A stretch of 5,000 nt of DNA from an uncultured Aquimarina sp. (GTDB lineage: Bacteria; Bacteroidota; Bacteroidia; Flavobacteriales; Flavobacteriaceae): NCBI GenBank assembly GCA_937958735.1, contig CALGNG010000111.1, forward strand, positions 1-5,000, written 5' to 3'. This document shows positions 1-5,000 of this stretch, piece after piece. Positions within the stretch are counted from its first letter, which is position 1. Each line of letters starts with the position of its first letter. A program made the position numbers and the translations under genes. A model generated the notes under the pieces. It searched no databases and was not told the origin of the DNA. It saw nothing but the letters and a program-made list of their open reading frames with translations.

Positions 1-1011
1 AGTATTATCTGCTATACGCTTATCTAACAATACACCATTATATACATCTCCTTTTTTAAGGATTAACTTTCTCGCTAATTGCTCGTCCGTATAAACACTG
101 TTCCCTATAAAACTAATATCTCCAAAGTAATAGCGTTTTCCTTCTTCTATATTTAATTGTAATGCAATATTTTCTTCTCCTTCTATAATAGAATCGCTTA
201 CAATTCTAGCATCTCTATATCCTTTTTCTTTATACTTTTCTATAATTTTTTCTTTCCCTTCTTTATAGTCGTCTTCTATAAATTTAGAGCGTTTCCAAAA
301 ACGAAATGGGTTTTTACGTTTTGTCTTTTTTAAGTATTTTCTAATTTTAGCATCGGAAATTTTATCGTTACCAACAATTGCAATACTATCTATTTTTACA
401 CGAGCTCCTTTATCTACTCGCACTACCATATTTACGGCATTTTTCTCTATAGTGTCTTTTACTTTCGAGGTATTAATAAGCACCTTAGTATTTAAATATC
501 CTTTTTTTCGATATTCGTTTCTAATGTAGTTATTAGTTGTCGTTATTAGATTTTCGGTAACTTTAGTACCTTTGGTAAGTTCGTTATCTTTTATAAAACT
601 AGAATTTTTGGATTTACTTACTCCAACAATTTTAACTTCGTTTAGCACGGGTACTTGAAGAACATTTAACTCCAAATTTGCCACATTACCATCTATCCTA
701 GTTATGTAAAAGTTAATATCTTTAAACAATCCTAGCTCCCACAATTTTTTTACAATCCCACTTATTTTATCTCCTGGCAAATAAATTAAGTTTCCTTTTT
801 TTAAGCCTGTATAGGTTAAAATGGTGCTTTTGTTGTAAGTAGTGGTTCCTGTTACGTCTATCTCCCCTAATACGTACTGCTTCCCATTAGCCAAAGAAAG
901 ATCTTGTGCATGGGTTGAAGTGGTATTAATACATAATAAAAGGGTAAATATTGGAAGCAGAAAAGCAGTTCCAATAACTGCTTTAAGTAATTTGATCGCT
1001 TGTTTTTCCAA
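1..1011 (-). CDS. bamA: BamA, outer-membrane protein assembly factor (N-terminal part, runs off the left edge)
   Basis: BamA is the central outer-membrane subunit of the BAM complex, which folds beta-barrel proteins into the outer membrane. The 337 codons visible are an uninterrupted frame ending exactly at the window edge. They give a signal peptide (hydrophobic stretch about residues 11-28, likely cleavage after THA at 35) and then POTRA repeats. Repeat 1 starts near residue 47 (GEIDVTG), repeat 2 near 118 (VPVLNEVKIVG), repeat 3 near 198 (VKIDSIAIVGNDK), and repeat 4 begins about 278 with YYFGDISFIGN near 293. The C-terminal barrel lies outside the window. There is no in-frame ATG before the signal peptide. 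An in-frame TAA lies 9 codons upstream, so the TTG at 1011 is the best start, preceded by a purine-rich AAAGAGAAAGA. This start lies inside the end of uppS, giving a 29-bp overlap and probable translational coupling. Identification as BamA is firm; the exact start is inferred. Confidence 0.93.
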   Translation of the reverse strand, partial: MEKQAIKLLKAVIGTAFLLPIFTLLLCINTTSTHAQDLSLANGKQYVLGEIDVTGTTTYNKSTILTYTGLKKGNLIYLPGDKISGIVKKLWELGLFKDINFYITRIDGNVANLELNVLQVPVLNEVKIVGVSKSKNSSFIKDNELTKGTKVTENLITTTNNYIRNEYRKKGYLNTKVLINTSKVKDTIEKNAVNMVVRVDKGARVKIDSIAIVGNDKISDAKIRKYLKKTKRKNPFRFWKRSKFIEDDYKEGKEKIIEKYKEKGYRDARIVSDSIIEGEENIALQLNIEEGKRYYFGDISFIGNSVYTDEQLARKLILKKGDVYNGVLLDKRIADNT

Positions 1012-1723
1012 ATCGTCTTTCTCTTTGTTGGTAATTTAAAATTGCTTCGTACAAATGCTCTGGTGTAAAGTCTGGCCATAAAACTGGCAAAAAATACAAT
1101 TCGGCATAAGCTATTTGCCACAATAAAAAATTACTGATGCGTTGCTCTCCACTTGTTCGTATTAGCAGATCCACATCAGGCATTGATTTTGTATACAAAT
1201 GTTCTTTAATAACTTCCTCTGTTATTAAATGTGGCGAAATTAAATTATTTTTTACTTTATCTGCTATATCTTGGAAAGTTTTTACCAATTCCTGTCTAGA
1301 ACCATAACTTAAAGCTAAAGTCAGTGTCATTTCACTATAACCCGCCGTTTCTTCCATTGCAGCATTAAGCTGTCTTTTAGCTTTATCTGGCAACGACTCC
1401 ATCTCTCCAATAACATTAAGCCTCACCTTTTCTTTATGAAAAAGAGGCAATTCTGCTTTTAAAGATTTTACTAGCAAACGCATTAAAGCATTTACTTCTA
1501 GCTTAGGTCTATTCCAATTTTCTGTAGAAAAAGCATACAGGGTTAAGTATTTTACCCCTAGCCTAACACTTGCTTTAATTGTTGTCTTGACACTTTTGGT
1601 TCCATTCTCGTGACCAAATACGCGCATCATACCTTGGCTTTTTGCCCAGCGCCCATTACCATCCATTATTATGGCTATATGATTGGGCACATTTAAGATA
1701 TTTATCTGTTCTTTTAAACTCAT
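983..1723 (-). CDS. uppS: Undecaprenyl diphosphate synthase (cis-prenyltransferase, UppS/IspU)
   Basis: This enzyme extends farnesyl diphosphate with eight isopentenyl units in cis to make C55 undecaprenyl diphosphate, the lipid carrier for peptidoglycan and surface glycans. The 246-residue protein has the full set of family motifs: HIAIIMDGNGRWAK (15-28) with catalytic/Mg-binding Asp21, FGHENG (36-41), YAFSTENWNRP (63-73), and the C-terminal RTSGEQRISNF (189-199) with Arg189, Arg195 and Ser197 for isopentenyl diphosphate binding. Glu208 in AYAELYF matches the second Mg ligand, E. coli Glu213. The length is normal for the family. The ATG at 1723 directly precedes the first motif and follows the upstream gene's stop by 19 bp, so the two are probably co-transcribed. 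Its 3' end overlaps bamA in another frame. Neighbouring bamA fits the conserved Bacteroidota order. No defects are seen. Confidence 0.96.
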   Translation of the reverse strand: MSLKEQINILNVPNHIAIIMDGNGRWAKSQGMMRVFGHENGTKSVKTTIKASVRLGVKYLTLYAFSTENWNRPKLEVNALMRLLVKSLKAELPLFHKEKVRLNVIGEMESLPDKAKRQLNAAMEETAGYSEMTLTLALSYGSRQELVKTFQDIADKVKNNLISPHLITEEVIKEHLYTKSMPDVDLLIRTSGEQRISNFLLWQIAYAELYFLPVLWPDFTPEHLYEAILNYQQRERRFGKTSDQIT

Positions 1724-1742
1724 TAATCTTTATAATCTAGTA

Positions 1743-2459
1743 TTAAAATACACAGTAACATGGTCTTCTTCCAAAAGTATAAGTTAACGATATAGCATTA
1801 AAAAAATACCAATCGTTATTATTTGCATTACCAAAATTTATATTTACACCACTACCCCCTGGCACTCCGTCTAAATCTAAATTTACAGGATCACTACCGT
1901 CTAAATTATCTGTAAAAGCATAACGTGCTCCCAACTCAAAGCTCATTACTAAATGCCTTCCTATATTAGTTTTAACTCCTAAAACTATCGGAATTGCAAT
2001 ACCAAAAGTATCATCAAAGGCTTTTATCTCTCTGTCTGGTTCTGGTGTTAAAGCTAAATCTCCATAACTAATAGCTGTAATTCCTGTATATAAATAAGGG
2101 GTTGTTTGTTTTTCGCCAGAGTGCAAATCCCATTCCCAAAAAGTATATTCTATTCCTACCGATAGTTCTTTTACATTGTTTTTAAACTGAAAACTTCTGG
2201 CTTGGCGACGCTCATCAGAGGAATTATCGTCGTCTCCAGAAATAGGCAAATAAGAAAATGAAGCTCTAAAAGAATGCCTTTCGCTCCTATTCCACCTGGC
2301 AATAATACCAAAACCAGTATCCTCTGGCCTAATTATGGTGCTATTTCCCACATCACCAACAAAATTAGTTTTTCCTAATTGCAGTCCTACCTCATAAGTC
2401 TGAGCGTTTGTAAACGAGGCTACAAATAATACGAGTATTAAAATAATTTTTTTCAACAT
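1743..2459 (-). CDS. porG: PorG/DUF6089-like outer-membrane beta-barrel protein
   Basis: This 238-residue protein starts with a clear signal peptide (MLKKIILILVLFVASFTNA, cleavage before Gln20). The rest is a series of alternating hydrophobic/aromatic strands typical of a small outer-membrane barrel: TYEVGLQLGKTNFVGDVG (21-38), FGIIARWNR, HSFRASFSYLPI, ELSVGIEYTFWEW, TPYLYTGITAISYG, MSFELGARYAF and a last strand FFNAISLTYTFG (219-230). By sequence style and by position directly ahead of uppS-bamA it matches the DUF6089 family. The Porphyromonas gingivalis member, PorG (PG0189), is an outer-membrane component associated with the PorK/PorN ring of type IX secretion. A T9SS role here is inferred from that. 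The frame stays open upstream to a TTG at 2486, but that codon overlaps the promoter -7 box, so the ATG at 2459 is chosen. A Cys-Tyr-Cys tail (233-235) follows the last strand. It could instead be a generic porin-like barrel. Confidence 0.75.
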   Translation of the reverse strand: MLKKIILILVLFVASFTNAQTYEVGLQLGKTNFVGDVGNSTIIRPEDTGFGIIARWNRSERHSFRASFSYLPISGDDDNSSDERRQARSFQFKNNVKELSVGIEYTFWEWDLHSGEKQTTPYLYTGITAISYGDLALTPEPDREIKAFDDTFGIAIPIVLGVKTNIGRHLVMSFELGARYAFTDNLDGSDPVNLDLDGVPGGSGVNINFGNANNNDWYFFNAISLTYTFGRRPCYCVF

Positions 2460-2474
2460 AAAATACAATGCGTG

Positions 2475-2503
2475 CAAATATAACAATTAAGTTAACGCTT
2501 CAA
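2475..2503 (-). promoter_or_regulatory. Bacteroidota-type promoter for the porG-like/uppS/bamA unit
   Basis: On the minus strand a TTG at 2503-2501 is followed after 18 bp by TATATTTG at 2482-2475. This matches the Bacteroidota sigma-A consensus (TTG, about 17-21 bp, TAnnTTTG). The -7 box ends 15 bp before the ATG at 2459, so the 5' leader would be short, roughly ten bases, with no clear Shine-Dalgarno sequence, as is common in this phylum. The promoter also argues against the upstream TTG codon at 2486 as the start. It separates this unit from nadK, although read-through from nadK cannot be excluded because no convincing terminator hairpin lies between them. Confidence 0.72.
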
Positions 2504-2549
2504 CCTTATTAATTTATTTACGTAAAACCTTAATTAATAAAACACCTTA
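2503..2549. repeat. Three ACCTTA direct repeats with AT-rich palindromes upstream of the promoter
   Basis: ACCTTA occurs at 2503-2508, 2527-2532 and 2544-2549 on the plus strand (TAAGGT on the transcribed strand). The first two copies sit in the longer related blocks AACCTTATTAATTTA (2502-2516) and AACCTTAATTAATAA (2526-2540). Between them is a perfect 10-bp palindrome TTTACGTAAA (2517-2526), and TTAATTAA lies at 2530-2537. The copy at 2503 abuts the -33 TTG of the promoter, so the array could bind a regulator. It could equally be chance in very AT-rich intergenic DNA. Apart from this and the promoter, nothing else is visible in the 2460-2566 gap. Confidence 0.35.
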
Positions 2550-2566
2550 AAAAACATATTATTGCA

Positions 2567-3448
2567 CTAATTACGTTTATCTTCTCCCCAAAGAAGCTTC
2601 TCCCTTAATGTTTTCAAAAAACTTTCTCCTTCTAGATCTACCATATTAATTTCAAAAGGGGCTTTTCGTAAAGTAATCTCTGTTTCGTTTTTCAAGGTAT
2701 AGGTTCTTGAATCTAACGAAATTAAATGCTCCTGTTCTCTTCCTGAAATTGTTAATTTTATGGTATACCCATTAGGTATAGATAATGGGCGCATATTTAA
2801 GTTATGGGGAGCAATGGGTGTAAGTAAAAAACTGGAAGTTTCTGGCATTATAATAGGCCCACCACAACTTAAAGAATACCCTGTGGAGCCTGTAGGTGTG
2901 GAAATAATTAAACCATCTGCCCAGTAAGACGTTAAAAATTCATTATTTACTTTTGTATGAACCGTAATCATAGAAGTGGTATTTTTCCTGCTTACAGCTA
3001 TTTCGTTTAAAGCAAAATTAATTCCCTCAAAATCCTTACCACAAGAGGAACTTACCTCTAACAAAGAGCGTTTGGAAACCGAATAATTTCCTTCAAAAAT
3101 TTGACGGATAGACGTCTTTATTTCTTCTTTTTTTATCGTAGCCAAAAAACCTAATCTTCCTGTATTTATTCCTACAATTGGAATTCCAAGATCTCTTACA
3201 TAAGTAGCCGTTTTTAAAATAGTACCATCTCCTCCAATACTAAAAAACAAATCGTAAGAAGTATCCAATTCTTTAAATGTACTAAAGTAAGAATAGTCTT
3301 TTTCTATACTTTCATTTTCATGAATAAGATTAAGAAAATTTTTCTCTATAACCACTTCTACAGATTCGTTATCTAGAAGCTCTAATAATTCCTGTATGTA
3401 TTGCCCTGAATTTTTGTGATAAAATTGCCCGTAGATGCCTACTTTCAT
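2567..3448 (-). CDS. nadK: NAD kinase (ATP/polyphosphate-dependent NAD+ phosphorylation)
   Basis: NAD kinase phosphorylates NAD+ to NADP+ in the cytoplasm and is the only known route to NADP. The 293-residue protein has the usual length and all family motifs: GGDGT at 72-76 in FFSIGGDGTILKTA (catalytic Asp74), GINTGRLGFLA (93-103), FALNEIAVSR (145-154) with the NE pair that contacts the dinucleotide, ADGLIISTPTGSTGYSLSCGGP (177-198), and the PIAPHNLNMRPL segment (211-222). The ATG at 3448 gives the expected MKVGIYGQ first strand and has AAGG just upstream plus AAGAG about ten bases before it. It follows the CBS gene by 17 bp and is very likely co-transcribed with it. No anomalies are visible. 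Identity is certain at family level. Confidence 0.97.
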   Translation of the reverse strand: MKVGIYGQFYHKNSGQYIQELLELLDNESVEVVIEKNFLNLIHENESIEKDYSYFSTFKELDTSYDLFFSIGGDGTILKTATYVRDLGIPIVGINTGRLGFLATIKKEEIKTSIRQIFEGNYSVSKRSLLEVSSSCGKDFEGINFALNEIAVSRKNTTSMITVHTKVNNEFLTSYWADGLIISTPTGSTGYSLSCGGPIIMPETSSFLLTPIAPHNLNMRPLSIPNGYTIKLTISGREQEHLISLDSRTYTLKNETEITLRKAPFEINMVDLEGESFLKTLREKLLWGEDKRN

Positions 3449-3465
3449 GCCTTATTTCTCTTTTA

Positions 3466-4119
3466 TTACATACTAAGATACTTGTCAAAATACCTCGATC
3501 GCTCTCTTAAACTATTTAAAAAAACATCGTCGTAATGATCCGAAATAATTTCATAACCATAACGCCTAAATGTTTGAATTACCGCATTAAAATCTCCATC
3601 CCCTATTTTCAAAGTGCTTTCTACCACATCTTTCTCTATACTAGAAACATAAACAGATAATACCTTTACATTATTGGATTCTACAATTTGACATATCTCA
3701 CTAAAAGACTGATCCACTACTCCTTTTGCAACTACAATTATATTTCCGTGTTCGTTTAAAAAAGGCATATTCCCAAAAAAATCCAATACATCATGAAGCT
3801 CTACATAGCCTAAATATTTGTTTTCCTCTAGCGAAAGCACAGGCATAATATTAGCCTGGTGTTTACTTACCACCTCTATCAACTCTAACTCGTTTCTATC
3901 TTCGAACACAAAAAAGCGCTCATATTCATAAGCCAAATCACTTACAAGTTTTTCTGGCTCGATATCCCTAATAACATAAGAAGCTAAACTACCCAAATAG
4001 TGTTCATCTTCTACAATTGGATAATGTGAAAAATTAGATTCTGCAAACAACAATTGAATCTCTCCTACCTTCATCTCTGGAGACAAAGGTGCTATTTCGT
4101 TTAAGAGCGTTAATTTCAT
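3466..4119 (-). CDS. Tandem CBS-domain protein with possible ACT-like C-terminal domain
   Basis: This 217-residue soluble protein has no signal peptide or membrane segment. Residues 1-55 and 60-117 look like two CBS motifs: FSHYPIVEDEHYLGSLASYVIR (30-51) and ANIMPVLSLEENKYLGYVELHDVLDFF (89-115) show the typical 'x-PV-V-ded-x-x-x-G-x-h' pattern. Residues about 125-192 (GNIIVVAKGVVDQSFSEICQIVESNNVKVLSVYVSS, then a strand around VIQTFRRYGYEI) resemble an ACT-type regulatory fold. CBS pairs usually bind adenosyl nucleotides; here the ligand and partner are unknown. Homologues commonly precede nadK in flavobacteria, so a link to NAD(P) or adenylate status is possible but only inferred. The frame is open to a TTG at 4140, but the ATG at 4119 (MKLTLLNEIAPL) fits the family start better. 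The gene ends with tandem stops (TAATAA). No specific gene name is recognised. Confidence 0.85.
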   Translation of the reverse strand: MKLTLLNEIAPLSPEMKVGEIQLLFAESNFSHYPIVEDEHYLGSLASYVIRDIEPEKLVSDLAYEYERFFVFEDRNELELIEVVSKHQANIMPVLSLEENKYLGYVELHDVLDFFGNMPFLNEHGNIIVVAKGVVDQSFSEICQIVESNNVKVLSVYVSSIEKDVVESTLKIGDGDFNAVIQTFRRYGYEIISDHYDDVFLNSLRERSRYFDKYLSM

Positions 4120-4132
4120 ACAGAATAACTTT

Positions 4133-4169
4133 AAGTACAAGTATTAATTTGCAAAACAACTTTGTACTT
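4133..4169. repeat. 8-bp inverted repeat in the divergent CBS/pdxJ promoter region
   Basis: AAGTACAA (4133-4140) and TTGTACTT (4162-4169) are perfect reverse complements separated by 21 bp. They lie in the 70-bp spacer between two divergent start codons. The right arm overlaps the likely -7 box of pdxJ and the left arm lies 14 bp before the CBS start codon. The centre-to-centre distance is 29 bp, close to three helical turns, which would suit a dimeric regulator or two half-sites. Equally, the two arms may be the mirror-image parts of two divergent promoters. No regulator can be named. Confidence 0.4.
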
Positions 4170-4172
4170 TTG
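4165..4172 (+). promoter_or_regulatory. Probable -7 box of the pdxJ promoter
   Basis: TACTTTTG at 4165-4172 matches the Bacteroidota -7 consensus TAnnTTTG and would give a transcript starting about ten bases before the pdxJ ATG, the same geometry as the promoter at 2475-2503. The nearest upstream TTG (4149-4151) is only 13 bp away, shorter than the usual spacing, so no convincing -33 box is present. No equally good -7 match was found for the divergent CBS gene. Confidence 0.45.
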
Positions 4173-4189
4173 ATTAAAAAAATATCGCT

Positions 4190-4915
4190 ATGACTAAGCT
4201 TAGTGTAAATATAAATAAAATTGCCACGTTACGTAATGCCCGCGGAGGTAATATGCCTAATTTATTACAAACCGCTAAAGACATCGAGCACTTTGGAGGG
4301 CAGGGAATTACTATACACCCAAGACCCGACGAAAGACATATTCGTTACCAAGATGCCCGTGACTTGTCTAAAATAGTTGCTACCGAGTTTAATATTGAAG
4401 GAAATCCTATTCCTAAATTTATAGATCTTGTATTAGAAACCAGACCTGCACAAGTTACCCTAGTACCCGATGCTATAACTAATATTACTAGCAATGCTGG
4501 ATGGGATACGCTTACCCATAAAAGTTTTTTAACAGAGGTGATTTCCGAATTTAAACGCAACAATATTAGAACTTCTATTTTTGTGGATCCAGATCTTAAT
4601 ATAATAGAAGGAGCTAAGGCTATTGGGGCAGATAGAATAGAATTATACACCGAGGCTTTTGCCGAAGGCTATAAGAAAGGAAATCAAAAAGCAGTTAATA
4701 TCTATAAAGAATCTGCACTTTTAGCCACAAAAATAGATTTAGGGATTAATGCTGGACACGATTTATCGCTAGATAATATTCAATATTTTTTAGAAAACGT
4801 CCCTAATGTTTTAGAAGTATCTATTGGACACGCTTTAATATGCGAATCTTTATACTTAGGATTAGAAAATGTAGTCCAAATGTATTTACGAAAAATGGGA
4901 CTTAGTAACAAATAA
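4190..4915 (+). CDS. pdxJ: Pyridoxine 5'-phosphate synthase PdxJ
   Basis: PdxJ condenses 1-deoxy-D-xylulose 5-phosphate with 3-amino-2-oxopropyl phosphate to make pyridoxine 5'-phosphate, the last ring-closing step of the DXP-dependent vitamin B6 pathway. The 241-residue TIM-barrel protein aligns over its whole length with E. coli PdxJ from memory. Visible matches are Asn7 (E. coli Asn9), Arg18 (Arg20), His43 in ITIHPRPDERH (catalytic His45), Glu70 in FNIEGN (catalytic Glu72), His190 in INAGHDL (catalytic His193) and GH at 213-214 (215-216). Asn9-Lys10 replaces the Asp-His pair of E. coli; I recall this NINK form as typical of Bacteroidota. The ATG at 4190 is preceded by a short leader with no strong ribosome binding site. 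It is divergent from the CBS/nadK unit. Identity is firm. Confidence 0.97.
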   Translation: MTKLSVNINKIATLRNARGGNMPNLLQTAKDIEHFGGQGITIHPRPDERHIRYQDARDLSKIVATEFNIEGNPIPKFIDLVLETRPAQVTLVPDAITNITSNAGWDTLTHKSFLTEVISEFKRNNIRTSIFVDPDLNIIEGAKAIGADRIELYTEAFAEGYKKGNQKAVNIYKESALLATKIDLGINAGHDLSLDNIQYFLENVPNVLEVSIGHALICESLYLGLENVVQMYLRKMGLSNK

Positions 4916-4981
4916 TAGCTTTTGACTGTTAGCTAAACTTTATAGCACTTTAATCTTACCTAATTACTAATAATTACCTTT

Positions 4982-5000
4982 ATGAAATTACACTCTAATA
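4982..5000 (+). CDS. Start of a further gene, possibly alpha/beta hydrolase (partial at the right edge)
   Basis: An ATG at 4982 opens a frame MKLHSN that runs off the window. In flavobacteria an alpha/beta-fold hydrolase with a start of the MxLHS type often follows pdxJ, which is the only basis for this suggestion; six codons cannot identify a protein. The gap after the pdxJ stop is 66 bp, so the gene could be co-transcribed with pdxJ. A near-match to the -7 consensus, TACCTTTA (4975-4982), overlaps the ATG itself and so would not serve this start codon. Confidence 0.35.

Noticed and set aside
842..1039. 65-aa plus-strand open frame
   Set aside because: It lies antisense to the bamA signal-peptide region and the uppS end, both strongly supported; its translation resembles no family and has no promoter.
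867..1121. 84-aa minus-strand open frame across the uppS/bamA junction
   Set aside because: It is an out-of-frame shadow of uppS and bamA; the real frames continue through with clear domain matches.
2460..2486. N-terminal extension of the barrel protein from TTG 2486
   Set aside because: The extension would place charged and aromatic residues before a normal signal peptide and its start codon overlaps the -7 box.
4120..4140. N-terminal extension of the CBS protein from TTG 4140
   Set aside because: The ATG at 4119 gives a family-like start; the extra seven residues lie in the divergent regulatory region.
4345..4650. 101-aa minus-strand open frame inside pdxJ
   Set aside because: It is fully antisense to the conserved pdxJ gene, with no family resemblance or upstream signals.
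4916..4935. TAGCT/AGCTA stem-loop just after pdxJ as a terminator
   Set aside because: The stem is only five pairs with a 10-base loop and no following T run; not strong enough to call.
4921..4950. Possible promoter (TTTG, then TAGCACTT after 18 bp) for the right-edge gene
   Set aside because: The downstream box has two mismatches to TAnnTTTG; too weak in AT-rich DNA.
1..5000. Mobile element, CRISPR array, tRNA/rRNA, toxin-antitoxin or defence system
   Set aside because: Coding density is high with intact housekeeping genes; no transposase-like protein, repeat-spacer pattern, tRNA-like cloverleaf or terminal inverted repeats could be found by reading both strands.

Overview
The window looks like chromosomal core DNA from a member of the Bacteroidota, most likely family Flavobacteriaceae. 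Three things point there: the AT-rich composition, a clear Bacteroidota-type promoter (TTG, 18-bp spacer, TATATTTG), and a gene order and set of proteins typical of flavobacteria (PdxJ with a VNINK N-terminus, a CBS-domain protein, NAD kinase, a PorG/DUF6089-type outer-membrane barrel, undecaprenyl diphosphate synthase, BamA).

Layout. Five genes run on the minus strand, in transcription order: a tandem-CBS protein (4119-3466), NAD kinase nadK (3448-2567), a PorG/DUF6089-like beta-barrel protein (2459-1743), uppS (1723-983) and the N-terminal part of bamA (1011 to the left edge, continuing outside). The CBS and nadK genes are 17 bp apart and look like one unit. A 107-bp non-coding gap holding a good promoter then starts a second unit, porG-like/uppS/bamA. 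In that unit the genes are 19 bp apart or overlap (uppS and bamA share 29 bp, with bamA starting at TTG). On the plus strand, pdxJ (4190-4915) is transcribed divergently from the CBS gene across a 70-bp spacer. After a 66-bp gap, the first six codons of another plus-strand gene appear at the right edge, probably an alpha/beta hydrolase.

How the genes fit together. The porG-like/uppS/bamA unit is an envelope-building cluster: UppS makes the C55 lipid carrier for peptidoglycan and surface polysaccharide, BamA inserts outer-membrane barrels, and the barrel protein belongs to a family whose Porphyromonas member (PorG) is part of the type IX secretion machinery. NadK and PdxJ are cofactor enzymes (NADP and pyridoxal phosphate). 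The CBS protein may sense a nucleotide, but its ligand is unknown.

All complete genes are intact, with expected lengths and catalytic residues. There is no sign of a mobile element, CRISPR array, RNA gene, prophage or defence island. I did not find a new system here. The points worth a second look are the start and overlap of bamA, the co-location of a T9SS-type barrel with the BAM core, an Asn-Lys replacement in the PdxJ substrate site, and repeat or palindrome structure in two promoter regions.
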